Positions 40,863 through 49,695 of a stretch of DNA of 64,000 nucleotides are shown here, one piece after another. This DNA is from Polyangiaceae bacterium (GTDB lineage Bacteria; Myxococcota_A; Polyangia; Polyangiales; Polyangiaceae). The position numbers and the translations under genes are program-made. The first letter of the stretch is position 1. Every line of letters starts with the position of its first letter. The notes beneath the pieces are model-generated. The model was not told the origin of the DNA. It saw only the letters and a program-made list of their open reading frames with translations, and searched no databases. Location of the stretch: assembly GCA_013361525.1 (NCBI GenBank), contig JABFXY010000006.1:1-64000 (forward strand), written 5' to 3'.

Positions 40863-42956
40863 ATGAGGCACTCGCACCGACTCGCTTGCTTGATACCCCT
40901 CGCCGCGCTGGTCGCGATTGGCGCGCTCGCGACGGGATGCAGTGACGACACCTCCACCAGCAACGATGGTGCTGGTGGTGAAGGCGGTGCGCCGCCTTCC
41001 TTCGCCGACGCGGACGGCGACACGATCTCCGACGCCGACGAAGGCGACGGAGACGCCGACGGTGACGGCACCCCGAACACCGAGGACACCGACTCCGACG
41101 GCGACGGGATCGACGACGCGATCGAAGCCGGTGACGACGACCTGTCGACCGAGCCCGAAGACGCCGACAACGACGGCGTGCCGAACTTCCTCGACGACGA
41201 CTCCGACGGCAACGGCATCCTCGACCAAGACGAGGGCCTCGACGATTTCGACGGCGACGGCGAGCTCAACTTCGCCGACAACGACGACGACGGCGACAAC
41301 ATCAACGACTCGACCGAGATCGCCGGCGGCGGCGCCGACTGCAACCATGACGGCACGACCGACGAGGAAGGCACCTCGGCCGCGCCGATCGATTGCGATG
41401 CGGACGGCGAGAACGACTACCAAGACTTCGACAGCGACGGCGACACGATCGGCGACAGCGACGAGAGCACCGGCGACAACGACGGCGACGGCATTCGCGA
41501 TCGCTACGACGACGACTCCGATGACGACTCGATCTCCGATGCCGAGGAAGCGGGCGACACGGACATCAACACGTCGCCGGTCGACACCGACGACGACGGC
41601 ACGCCGGACTACCTCGACGCCGATTCGGACAACGACGGCATCACCGACATCGACGAGGTCGGTCTCGGCACCGACCCCACGAATGTCGACTCCGACGGCG
41701 ACGGCGTCTCCGATCTGATCGAGGAAGTCGCCGGCACGAGCCCGACGGATCCCGCGGACAACCCGCAGGCCAACGGCGACTTCGTCTTCGTCATCCCCTA
41801 CCAGGATCCGACTTCGCCGATGCAGGACACGGTGAAGTTCCGCACCAACATCCAGTTCGCCGACGTCTACTTCGCGTTCGACACGACCGGCTCGATGTCC
41901 GCCGAGCTCACCGCAATGAAGAACATGACGACGGGTGTACCCGCGATCGTCGACCAGCTCACCTGCGACGTCATCGGCGGCGCGTGCCTCCTCGACGTCG
42001 ATTGCGGCGCCGGCGCCGTTTGCTTCCAGGATCAATGCATTCAGGATCCGAACGCGGGTCAGGGCTGCATTCCGAATCTGTGGACCGGCGTCGGGCGCTG
42101 GGACGATCTCAACACGTATCGCAACCTCGTCTCCCTCCAGCCCGATCCCGCCGTCACGGCGGCCGCGATTCCCGGCACGGGCGGTGGCGGCAACGAAGCC
42201 CCATTCCAGCCGGCCCATTGCATCGCGAACCCGTCGCTATGCCCGAACGCCGGCAACATGCAATGCGCCGCCGGTGGCATCGGCTGCCCGGCTTTCCGCA
42301 ACGAGGCCATTCGCATCTATGCGCAAATCACCGACGCGGACCAGCAGTGCGCACCGAACGAATGCAGCAACTTCACCGCAGTTTCCGCCGGTGATGCCCT
42401 CGAAGCGGCGGACATCAAATTCATCTCTCTCTACGGCACGGACGATTCGGGCGGCACGGGCTCGCCCGCCTCGGTCGCACAAAGCATCGGGGAGGAGTCC
42501 GGAACGGTCGACGCGAACGGGGACCCGTTCACCTACCTCGCGATCGACTCGAGTGTCGTTCAGAACGCCGTATCGGCGGTTTTGGCCCTGGCGAAGGGCA
42601 ACGCGCTCAACACGACAATCGCTGCGAGCGACGACACCAGCGACGCCGTCGATGCGACGCAATTCATCGATTACCTCGAGGTCAACATCTCGGGGATGAA
42701 CAAATGCGACATCGTGAGCCCGGTCGCCGACACCGACGCCGACACGCACGACGACGCATTCCCCGAGCTGTTCCCGGGCAAGAAGGTTTGCTGGGACGTC
42801 CACCCGGTTCCGGAGAACACCACGGTGCCGGCGACCGACGAGCCGCAGATCTACAAGGCGGTTCTGACGGTCAGCGGCGACGGCTCTCCGCTCGATCAGC
42901 GCGACGTGTACTTCCTGATCCCGCCGGCGAACACGGTCATCACGCCGCCGATGTGA
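40863..42956 (+). CDS. Calcium-binding TSP3-repeat and VWA surface lipoprotein
   Basis: A 697-aa lipoprotein. The signal MRHSHRLACLIPLAALVAIG ends in the lipobox ATGC (Cys 26), and GAGG is placed before the ATG at 40863. Residues about 45-300 are a run of DxDxDG thrombospondin type 3 repeats, which bind many calcium ions. A VWA domain follows with MIDAS VYFAFDTTGSM and a later cysteine-rich insert (CDVIGGACLLDVDCGAGAVC). The C terminus has no sorting motif. Such proteins are large adhesive or matrix-linked surface molecules. An intrinsic terminator lies about 30 bp past the stop. Confidence 0.85.
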   Translation: MRHSHRLACLIPLAALVAIGALATGCSDDTSTSNDGAGGEGGAPPSFADADGDTISDADEGDGDADGDGTPNTEDTDSDGDGIDDAIEAGDDDLSTEPEDADNDGVPNFLDDDSDGNGILDQDEGLDDFDGDGELNFADNDDDGDNINDSTEIAGGGADCNHDGTTDEEGTSAAPIDCDADGENDYQDFDSDGDTIGDSDESTGDNDGDGIRDRYDDDSDDDSISDAEEAGDTDINTSPVDTDDDGTPDYLDADSDNDGITDIDEVGLGTDPTNVDSDGDGVSDLIEEVAGTSPTDPADNPQANGDFVFVIPYQDPTSPMQDTVKFRTNIQFADVYFAFDTTGSMSAELTAMKNMTTGVPAIVDQLTCDVIGGACLLDVDCGAGAVCFQDQCIQDPNAGQGCIPNLWTGVGRWDDLNTYRNLVSLQPDPAVTAAAIPGTGGGGNEAPFQPAHCIANPSLCPNAGNMQCAAGGIGCPAFRNEAIRIYAQITDADQQCAPNECSNFTAVSAGDALEAADIKFISLYGTDDSGGTGSPASVAQSIGEESGTVDANGDPFTYLAIDSSVVQNAVSAVLALAKGNALNTTIAASDDTSDAVDATQFIDYLEVNISGMNKCDIVSPVADTDADTHDDAFPELFPGKKVCWDVHPVPENTTVPATDEPQIYKAVLTVSGDGSPLDQRDVYFLIPPANTVITPPM

Positions 42957-42985
42957 ACAGCCGCTGAAGATCTCGCGAACGAAAC

Positions 42986-43023
42986 GAGCCGGGAGCCACG
43001 CGCTTCCGGCTCATTTTTATTTC
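42986..43023 (+). terminator. Intrinsic terminator of the TSP3-VWA gene
   Basis: GAGCCGGGAGC / GCTTCCGGCTC stem with one G-T pair, a 5-nt loop and ATTTTTATTT following, 30 bp past the stop. Confidence 0.85.
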
Positions 43024-43042
43024 GTCGTGCTGCGACCGCGAG

Positions 43043-43630
43043 CTACGCGTCGAGGCCCGCGGCGATCCGCTCGGCGTCTTCCGCGCCGACCGCGTACGTC
43101 TCGACGAGCATCGCCACGACGCCCTCACGCCCGTGCTCCGACGCGAACGCGCGCGCACGTCGGAGCGGCTCGTGCGGGTGATACGTAAAGACCCAGCGAC
43201 CGAGCTGACGGCGCACCTCGCGCTCGCAGACACCTTCGAGAACCTCGACGCCGGCGTCTCGAAGAATGCGCGCTCCTTCGCCGTCGACCCGTGGATGAGG
43301 GTCGTGCATGCCGACGACGACGAGACCGATGCCGTTCTCCACGATCACGCGGGAGCACGCCGGCGTGCGCCCGTGGAACGAGCAAGGCTCGAGCGTTGAA
43401 TACATCGTCGCGCCGGCGACCGATCGACCCTGCGCGCGCGCTTCGCGCAAGGCGACGATCTCGGCGTGATCTTCGCCAGGTCCGCGCGTGTAACCGCGTC
43501 CGACGACCACACCGCCTTGGTCGACGATCACACATCCGACCCAGGGGTTGTCACCCGTCGAGCCTCGAGCCCGTTCCGCCTCCGCGATGGCGGCGCGCAT
43601 GTGCGCCTCGTGCGTGCTGTCGATGTTCAT
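43043..43630 (-). CDS. Single-domain RibD-type deaminase
   Basis: A 195-aa zinc deaminase of the cytidine deaminase superfamily, closest to the N-terminal domain of RibD (diaminohydroxyphosphoribosylaminopyrimidine deaminase). Motifs: NPWVGCVIV, the HAE pair (H55, E57) and the PCxxxxxxxxC zinc site (C83, C92) in EPCSFHGRTPAC. The RibD reductase domain is absent; the C-terminal 45 residues are a different helical tail. No other riboflavin gene is nearby, so a role outside riboflavin synthesis, such as in a modified nucleoside pathway, is possible. The ATG at 43630 fits the fold. Confidence 0.75.
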   Translation of the reverse strand: MNIDSTHEAHMRAAIAEAERARGSTGDNPWVGCVIVDQGGVVVGRGYTRGPGEDHAEIVALREARAQGRSVAGATMYSTLEPCSFHGRTPACSRVIVENGIGLVVVGMHDPHPRVDGEGARILRDAGVEVLEGVCEREVRRQLGRWVFTYHPHEPLRRARAFASEHGREGVVAMLVETYAVGAEDAERIAAGLDA

Positions 43631-43696
43631 CGTGCGCTGCTCGCGAACGATTCTATAGCGCAATTCAAGAGCGTGACGGCCCGCCGCCGCGCCGGC

Positions 43697-44035
43697 TCAA
43701 CGCTCGGTTCGCTTCGGTTTCAGGGAGATGCCCCCGCCGACGACGGCCTTGGTCGCGGAGTCGAAAAGCACGCGCGCGGGGGTGAAAACATCGACGACCT
43801 CGCCGAGACCGCGGCAAACCTCCTCCGCACGGAGCCAGGCAGCCCGATGCCCGACGGAGCCCGTGGACGTCCGTTCGGCGAGGTCGATCGCGATCTTCAG
43901 GGACCGCCCCATCTCGACGAGCCTCCGGCGCAGCGCTCGATCCTCACGGGGAGTCGCGCGGTACAGCGCGCGGACCAATCCGACGAGGTCTCGGCACGCG
44001 TCCACGGGGAACGGCTCGTCGCGTCGGGGAAGCAC
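43697..44035 (-). CDS. Hypothetical helical protein, four-helix-bundle-like
   Basis: A 112-aa protein from the GTG at 44035. It is nearly all alpha-helical with LVGLVRALYRATPREDRALR, RRLVEMGRSLKIAIDLAE and LRAEEVCRGLGEVVDVF segments. The spacing recalls small four-helix-bundle proteins of the S23 family, though no identity can be claimed. It lies 66 bp upstream of the deaminase gene on the same strand and about 150 bp from the divergent esterase gene. No other features. Confidence 0.45.
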   Translation of the reverse strand: MLPRRDEPFPVDACRDLVGLVRALYRATPREDRALRRRLVEMGRSLKIAIDLAERTSTGSVGHRAAWLRAEEVCRGLGEVVDVFTPARVLFDSATKAVVGGGISLKPKRTER

Positions 44036-44183
44036 GGACCCATCAAGGTGCCGCGGTGAGGGCCCGGCGACAAGACCACGCTCGAGCTAGCCGCTCGCGC
44101 TGGCGGCTCCTCTCCGCCCCCGATAACGTTCGACGTCGTCCTTCGCACCCCGCGACGGCACCACGCAGCGACGGCGATCGGCC

Positions 44184-45230
44184 ATGGCACCCCTCCTTCG
44201 AATCCCTCCCAAGCTCGAACGTCCGCTCCTCCAGCTGCTCGTCGGCGCTCCGGCGCCGGTGCTTCGCCGCATCATCGGCGAGCCCATTCGATCGCCCGAT
44301 GGGCTCGAGCTCGATCCGCAGCTTCAAATGCTGCTGCGAATGATGAAAATCAACGGCGAGCCCGAGCTCTTCGAAGGCACCGTCGCGTCGGCGCGCCGCC
44401 GAATGGAGCGCAGCGCACGCGTGATGGACTACCTCGACGTGCCGGGCGTGACGACGGAGGACATCCAGGTCGGCGGCGGCGACGGCCCTCGAGCTGCGCG
44501 CGTGTTTCGACCGCGCCGGCGCGGTCGCGGTGGGCTCGTCTGGTTCCACGGCGGCGGGTTCGTCCTGGGATCGATCCGCTCCCATGAAGGGCTCTGCCGC
44601 GCGCTCGCCGAACGGGCCGAGGTCACCGTCGTGTCGGTCGACTACCGCCTCGCGCCCGAACATCCGTTTCCTTGCGGGCTCGAAGACGCCGTCGCGGCGA
44701 CTCGGTGGGTGTTGAAGAACGCGGGCTCGCTCGGCATCGACGCACGGTCCGTTGCCGTCGGCGGCGACAGCGCCGGCGGCAACATGTCGGCGGTCGTCGC
44801 TCAAACCCTCGCAACCGAAACGCTCCGCCCCGCGTTTCAGCTGCTGGTGTACCCGGCCTTGGACGCGACACGAAGCGAGCCCTCACATTCGCATTTCAAA
44901 GAGGGTTTCATCCTCACCGCCGCCTCGATCGCCTGGTTCTTGGATCGATGGCTTCCATCGAAAGACCTCGTCCGCGACCCGCGCGTTTCGCCGCTCTTTT
45001 CGACGAACCTGACAGGTTTGCCACCTGCGCTCGTCATGACCGCCGGCTTCGATCCGCTGCGCGATGAGGGCCGTCGCTATGCGGCGCGCTTGCGCGAAGC
45101 GAAGAACGAGGTCGAGCTCCTCGAGGGCGCCGGAATGCTGCACGGGTTCATGAACCTCGGCGCGGTCGTCCGCGAAGCTGCCCGGCTCGTGGGCCACGCG
45201 GCCGATAGGCTCCGTCGGGCCGTCGCCTGA
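44184..45230 (+). CDS. Alpha/beta-hydrolase, hormone-sensitive-lipase-type esterase
   Basis: A 348-aa serine esterase. The oxyanion motif HGGGF is at residues 122-126, the nucleophile S196 in GDSAGGN, the acid in TAGFDPLRDEG and the catalytic His in GMLHGFMNL. These and a cap-like N-terminal domain (first about 90 residues) mark the HSL (family IV) lipase/esterase group acting on short-chain esters. No signal peptide, so it is cytoplasmic. The start ATG at 44184 fits. It ends 5 bp from the convergent surE gene. Confidence 0.88.
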   Translation: MAPLLRIPPKLERPLLQLLVGAPAPVLRRIIGEPIRSPDGLELDPQLQMLLRMMKINGEPELFEGTVASARRRMERSARVMDYLDVPGVTTEDIQVGGGDGPRAARVFRPRRRGRGGLVWFHGGGFVLGSIRSHEGLCRALAERAEVTVVSVDYRLAPEHPFPCGLEDAVAATRWVLKNAGSLGIDARSVAVGGDSAGGNMSAVVAQTLATETLRPAFQLLVYPALDATRSEPSHSHFKEGFILTAASIAWFLDRWLPSKDLVRDPRVSPLFSTNLTGLPPALVMTAGFDPLRDEGRRYAARLREAKNEVELLEGAGMLHGFMNLGAVVREAARLVGHAADRLRRAVA

Positions 45231-45235
45231 CGCCG

Positions 45236-45964
45236 CTATTCCCGGTGCCGTTTCATCGCGGCCGCTAGCTCCGCTTCGTTCGTGAGATCGAGGCGGAGCG
45301 GCGTGAGCGTGACGTACCCTCGCTGCAGGGCCCAGCGGTCCGTCCCTTCGTCGAGGGTCTCGATCGGCCGAACCGTCAGCCAGAAATGCTGGCGGCCCAT
45401 CGGGTCGGCGCCCGGAACGACTTGCCCGTCGTAATGGCGCACCGATTGGCGCGTCCATCGCATGCCCTTCGCCGAAGGTGGAATGTTCACGTTGACGAGG
45501 TGGAGCGTCGTATCCGGCAACAAGAGCTCGAGGACGCGATCGACCCAAGGCGCCAGCGCTTCGAAATCGGGCTCGGTGTCCGTGACCGGCGTGCTCAGCG
45601 CGATCCCTCGCATGCCCAGCAACGCAGCCTGCTTCGCGGCGGCGAGCGTACCGGAGTGCCACATCGAATTGCCGAGGTTGGTTCCCAGGTTGATGCCCGA
45701 CAGAACGACGTCGACTTGGTCCCATTGATGCGCGCCGAGCGCCACGCAATCGGCGGGTGTGCCATTGACGCGGTACGCATCGAAGCTGCCGATCGGGGTG
45801 CGTCGATACGTGAGCGGTCGCGAGGCGGTGATGGCATGCCCCATGGATGACTGCTCGACGTCCGGGGCGACGATCCTCACGTCGCCGAAGCGCCGCGCAA
45901 CCTTGGCGAGCGCCGCGAGCCCCGGGCTGTAGATCCCGTCGTCGTTGCAGATGAGAAGCTTCAT
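45236..45964 (-). CDS. surE: 5'/3'-nucleotidase SurE
   Basis: A 242-aa SurE protein that dephosphorylates nucleoside monophosphates and acts in stationary phase. The metal site NDDG stands at residues 7-10, with VEQSSMGHAIT and GTPADCVALG. The Asn of the SGINLGTNLGNS motif completes the metal set. The ATG at 45964 puts NDDG at the usual position; the upstream frame is not conserved. Divergent from a lipid-kinase gene 21 bp away. No pcm or rpoS gene is adjacent here, unlike in E. coli. Confidence 0.95.
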   Translation of the reverse strand: MKLLICNDDGIYSPGLAALAKVARRFGDVRIVAPDVEQSSMGHAITASRPLTYRRTPIGSFDAYRVNGTPADCVALGAHQWDQVDVVLSGINLGTNLGNSMWHSGTLAAAKQAALLGMRGIALSTPVTDTEPDFEALAPWVDRVLELLLPDTTLHLVNVNIPPSAKGMRWTRQSVRHYDGQVVPGADPMGRQHFWLTVRPIETLDEGTDRWALQRGYVTLTPLRLDLTNEAELAAAMKRHRE

Positions 45965-45985
45965 GCCCCATGTCATGCGCGAGTC

Positions 45986-46945
45986 ATGCCTGACGCGAAA
46001 AGGAACGGTGGTCCGTTGAAGGTCTGCTTGGTTCACAGCCCCGGCGCCGGAGAAGGAGACGCGACGAAAGAGGAGCTTCTCGAGATGCTCGCTCGTCACG
46101 GCTATCCCGCCACATACCGCGGGACCGACGAGGCAGAATGGGAGCGGGACCTCGATCGCTCGTACGATCTCGTCGTCGTCGCCGGTGGTGACGGCACCGT
46201 GAAGCGCGCGGGGCTCGCGCTCGCCGGCAAAGACACGACGATGGCCGTTCTTCCGACGGGGACGGCCAACAACATCGCGCTCGCGCTCGGATCGGTCGGC
46301 AGCATCGAGGACGTCATCGCCTCCTTTCGCGCAGCGCCCCGCCTTCGTCTCGTCGTCGGCCGCGCGCGTGGACCTTGGGGCGAGTGGCGATTCGTCGAGG
46401 GCGTGGGCTTCGGCGTGTTCGCGCGAACGATGCGTTATGCCGACGAAATGCGCGGCGACGACGACCAGGTGATTCGACGATCCGAGCGGCTGCGCGAGGA
46501 CATCGATCTTTTGCTCCGCCACACCCGTGATCACGCGCCCTCGCGCGCGGAGCTCTGGCTCGACGGTGAGCTCCATCGAGACGAGTACATCCTCGTCAGC
46601 GTGATGAGCATTCCATCCATGGGACCGCGCCTCGAGCTCGCCCCCGAAGCCGACGCGACCGAAAGCCTGTTCGATGTCGCGCTCGTGCCGGCCTCCGACC
46701 GCGATCGCCTCGAGCATCATTTGATCGAGAAGCGGAATGGGCGAAGCGCACCGCACGGCGCGCTGGTCCGCAGAGCACGCTTCGTCGAAGCGCGCTGGTT
46801 CGGGTCCGACGTGCACGTCGACGACGACGTTTGGCCCAAGAAACGCCCCGCCCTGCCGGTCGAGACACCCGTCGAGGTCACGATCGAGGCGACTGCCGAT
46901 CGGATCGAGGTGCTCGCGCCTGGACGCTGGAAGGAAGGGCGCTAG
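45986..46945 (+). CDS. Diacylglycerol-kinase-family lipid kinase
   Basis: A 319-aa protein of the DgkB/YegS/sphingosine kinase family. The ATP-binding GGDGTVKRAG motif starts at about 67, and LPTGTANNIALAL matches the family's second conserved block. The C-terminal half is the beta-sandwich domain usual for the family. It probably phosphorylates diacylglycerol or a similar lipid at the membrane's inner face; the real lipid is unknown. Divergent from surE, 21 bp away. Confidence 0.88.
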   Translation: MPDAKRNGGPLKVCLVHSPGAGEGDATKEELLEMLARHGYPATYRGTDEAEWERDLDRSYDLVVVAGGDGTVKRAGLALAGKDTTMAVLPTGTANNIALALGSVGSIEDVIASFRAAPRLRLVVGRARGPWGEWRFVEGVGFGVFARTMRYADEMRGDDDQVIRRSERLREDIDLLLRHTRDHAPSRAELWLDGELHRDEYILVSVMSIPSMGPRLELAPEADATESLFDVALVPASDRDRLEHHLIEKRNGRSAPHGALVRRARFVEARWFGSDVHVDDDVWPKKRPALPVETPVEVTIEATADRIEVLAPGRWKEGR

Positions 46946-47032
46946 TCGGCCGACGGGCGGCACACCGAAAAACCGAAAACGCGCCCCCTCGCGGCGTTTG
47001 ATCCCCCTGTTTCAATGGGTTACGCGGGGTCG

Positions 47033-48886
47033 ATGAAGACGCGCGCGCTCGGGTTGTTGGCTCTCGTCACCGTCGGCTTTTCAGCGACACAAGCGCAGGC
47101 GCAAGAGCTTCGGTACAGCACCACCGCGCCGGGTGGTGTCGTCGCCGTCGGCAACACCCTCGGCCTTTCGAAGGCCAGCAGCGCGAACGGACCGGGCACC
47201 CTCGACTCCATCGGGACGTTCATCGCGGCCGATCCGACGATGGTCGACGACACACCACCGAACCCCGCCAACCCGTGGCCGATGGGAACGACGTCGGATT
47301 GGATGGAGAACGGATCGACCGCCGTCCTCACCCTGCCCTCCGAGGTCGACGTGCTGTATGCGGAGCTGCTTTGGGGCGGCAGCTACCAATACGTCGAGGA
47401 TGTGACGCCGTTCCTCGATATGCCCGTGTCCCTGGAGCTCGCGGGCCAATCGACGAGCGTGACGCCGGACCCCACCACCGCGCTGACGGTCAGCGGCACC
47501 GCCGCGTCGGGATTCGCCATTCGCTATTACATGCGCTCGGCCGACGTCACTTCGTTCGTCGAAGCGGCGGGCGACGGAACGGTATTGGTCTCGGGCATTC
47601 CGGCGACGCAGACGACGACCATCAACAGCCTCAATGCGGCGGGCTGGACGCTCGTCGTCGTCTACCGCGACCAATCCGAGCCGACGCGCAACTTGAGCGT
47701 CTTCGTCGGGGGCTCGTTCGTCGATGAAGACAGCCAACAGGACTATTCGGTCAACGGTTTCTGCGCGCCCTCGGCCGGCACTATCGGCGGAACCGCCGTC
47801 ATGAGCGCAATCGAGGGTGATGCCAACCTCACCGGGGATCAGTTCCTCATCGCGCCGACGGCGGCGGGACCTTTCGTGAACCTATCGGGGCCGAACAACC
47901 CCGCGACGAATTTCTTCTGCTCGCAAATGAACGATGCGGCCGGGCTCGATACCCAGGGCTCGTTCGGTAATGCAAACCACGACGCCATTGCGGGCACGAA
48001 CATCTCGGGCGGTCGCCAAGGTTGGGATGTCACCACCATTCCGCTGTCGTCCGCCAATGGACAGCTCGTCGCCGGCCAAACTTCCGCCGTCCTACGCACC
48101 ATTACGACCGGCGACTCTTACATGCCGATCCTCGCGTCGTTCGCGATCGACGTGAACTCGCCGGACTTCACCGCCGGAAGCTCGATGATCGCGACGCCGG
48201 AAGAGGTGACCCTCGGCGACAGCTTCAGCGTCACGGCGATGCTGCAGAACACGGGCGACGTCGCGGCCGAAAACACGACGTTCAAGCTCACCGTTCCGCC
48301 CTGGGTTTCGCTCACGGGGTTCGAGTCCGACGGGACGCCCGGCGACATCCAGGGTGTGCCGGTCGACGAGGCCGCGCTCGTCGCAGGCGTCGACGAGGGG
48401 TCGCTCGACGCCGGCGCGAGCCGCACGGTCACGATGAGCTTCACCGTCGATTCGACGCCGCCTGCCTCGAACATCTTCGCCATTGGGACGTGGTCCTACG
48501 AATACGAAGTATGCGCGGCACAACCGCTCCTCTCCGACTCGTATTCGCAATCGTTCACCGTCGATTACATCGAGCCGATGGGAGGCGCCGGCGGCGCGGG
48601 TGAAGGCGGCGTGGGCGGCGTCTCCGAGGGCGGCGCAGGCGGCGAACCGCCCTCGACCGGAGGCGCGCCGAACGCGTCCGGAGGCTCCGGCGGCGCAGCG
48701 TCGACCGGGGGCACCGCCGACACCGGCGGCAGCAACGGCGACGGCGCGAGCGACGACACCGACGAGGGTTGCAACTGCCGCGCGGCCGGCACGGGCGACG
48801 GCAATGCGCCGTTTGGTCTCGCAGGCGCACTCGCCGTCGCGTGGGCGGCCCTGCGTCGTCGGCGGCGCTCCGCCGACGTTCGCTGA
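47033..48886 (+). CDS. Large secreted protein with MYXO-CTERM tail
   Basis: A 617-aa exported protein. Signal peptide MKTRALGLLALVTVGFSATQAQA to about residue 23. The body is beta-rich, with an FLDMPVSLEL segment and a DUF11-like or CARDB-like region (about 390-480, EEVTLGDSFSVTAMLQNTGDVAAEN). A Gly/Ala/Glu/Ser-rich stalk (about 515-575, GGAGGAGEGGVGGVSEGG) precedes the MYXO-CTERM tail: cysteines in EGCNCR, a hydrophobic helix (FGLAGALAVAWAAL) and RRRRR. It is therefore predicted to be displayed at the cell surface. The ATG at 47033 starts the signal. Function unknown. Confidence 0.75.
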   Translation: MKTRALGLLALVTVGFSATQAQAQELRYSTTAPGGVVAVGNTLGLSKASSANGPGTLDSIGTFIAADPTMVDDTPPNPANPWPMGTTSDWMENGSTAVLTLPSEVDVLYAELLWGGSYQYVEDVTPFLDMPVSLELAGQSTSVTPDPTTALTVSGTAASGFAIRYYMRSADVTSFVEAAGDGTVLVSGIPATQTTTINSLNAAGWTLVVVYRDQSEPTRNLSVFVGGSFVDEDSQQDYSVNGFCAPSAGTIGGTAVMSAIEGDANLTGDQFLIAPTAAGPFVNLSGPNNPATNFFCSQMNDAAGLDTQGSFGNANHDAIAGTNISGGRQGWDVTTIPLSSANGQLVAGQTSAVLRTITTGDSYMPILASFAIDVNSPDFTAGSSMIATPEEVTLGDSFSVTAMLQNTGDVAAENTTFKLTVPPWVSLTGFESDGTPGDIQGVPVDEAALVAGVDEGSLDAGASRTVTMSFTVDSTPPASNIFAIGTWSYEYEVCAAQPLLSDSYSQSFTVDYIEPMGGAGGAGEGGVGGVSEGGAGGEPPSTGGAPNASGGSGGAASTGGTADTGGSNGDGASDDTDEGCNCRAAGTGDGNAPFGLAGALAVAWAALRRRRRSADVR

Positions 48887-48907
48887 GCCTTCTTATCGAA
48901 GCCCCAG

Positions 48908-49642
48908 CTATCGAAGGACCGCCAACCGGACGACGTCGGCTCGGTTGGCTGCGCCGAGCCGTCGCATGATGTCCACGAGGATGTTGCGAATGGTATTGGC
49001 GGACCGGCCGAGCGACGTCGCAATGGCGGCGTTCGTGTGGCCGAGCGCAATGTGCTCGACGATCTCCCGCTGGCGCTCGGTGAGGCGCTGGTCGTGACAC
49101 CTCAAGATACTCGGCATCGTGGCCCGTTCGGCCTGGTCGAGGTGTTGATGCAGCGCATCGGCGATCGATAACGTCGGCGCGATCGACCGCAAAAAACGCA
49201 CCTCTTCGTCGTTGAACGGCTCGTCCTTCCAGCGAACGAGGATGAGCGCCGAGACGATTCGCTCGCGGACGATCAAATGCACGAATGCTGCGGCGCGCGC
49301 GCGCTTCGGCCCACCCAACGCCTGCTCGAAGAGCGTTCTGGCGCGCCCGCGCGGCGGCAGCGCTTCCCGATCGGTTGCGACCCCGCCATGGCGAACACCA
49401 ACGTCGCGAAAGCGACCGAGCTCGACCGCCCATTGGTCCCAGTTCTTCATCGAAGCGGCGACGACGAGCGGATCGAGCCCCCGCACCAGCGCCGTCTCGA
49501 ACGGGACACGCGGTGACAGCGCGTGAAAAACGGCCGCATCGAAAGGCACACGCGTCGCCACCAAATCGACCGCGCGCTCGCGAAATGTTCGGCCGCTCGG
49601 CGCCTCGGCGGCGATGCGGGCGAGCGTCTTCCGGGTCCGCAA
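48908..49642 (-). CDS. LuxR-family transcriptional regulator
   Basis: About 244 aa. The C-terminal about 60 residues form a LuxR-type helix-turn-helix (LTERQREIVEHIALGHTNAAIATSLGRSANTIRNILVDIMRRL). The N-terminal about 170 residues look like a GAF-type ligand domain (FHALSPRVPFETALVRG, AAFVHLIVRERIVSALILVRW). The start is uncertain: TTG at 49642 leaves the TGGTAC dyad just upstream, while the GTG at 49708 would run into the divergent hydrolase gene. It probably controls that hydrolase and itself. Ligand unknown. Confidence 0.78.
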   Translation of the reverse strand: MRTRKTLARIAAEAPSGRTFRERAVDLVATRVPFDAAVFHALSPRVPFETALVRGLDPLVVAASMKNWDQWAVELGRFRDVGVRHGGVATDREALPPRGRARTLFEQALGGPKRARAAAFVHLIVRERIVSALILVRWKDEPFNDEEVRFLRSIAPTLSIADALHQHLDQAERATMPSILRCHDQRLTERQREIVEHIALGHTNAAIATSLGRSANTIRNILVDIMRRLGAANRADVVRLAVLR

Positions 49643-49644
49643 GG

Positions 49645-49660
49645 TGGTACGAATGTACCA
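49645..49660. promoter_or_regulatory. Perfect dyad TGGTAC-N4-GTACCA between luxR-type gene and hydrolase
   Basis: TGGTAC (49645-49650), GAAT, GTACCA (49655-49660). The 16-bp perfect inverted repeat lies in the divergent gap, 36 bp before the hydrolase ATG. Size and position suit a LuxR-type operator. Confidence 0.55.
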
Positions 49661-49695
49661 TGGGTGCCGGCACGTCGCGTCGCCACTCTTCGGGT

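Noticed and set aside
40830-42218. Val/Asp-rich minus-strand frame opposite the TSP3-VWA gene
   Set aside because: It mirrors the repeated Asp codons of the true gene and has no other support.
43466-44059. Plus-strand frame opposite the deaminase and helical protein genes
   Set aside because: Shadow of the RibD-type deaminase; no start site or domain.
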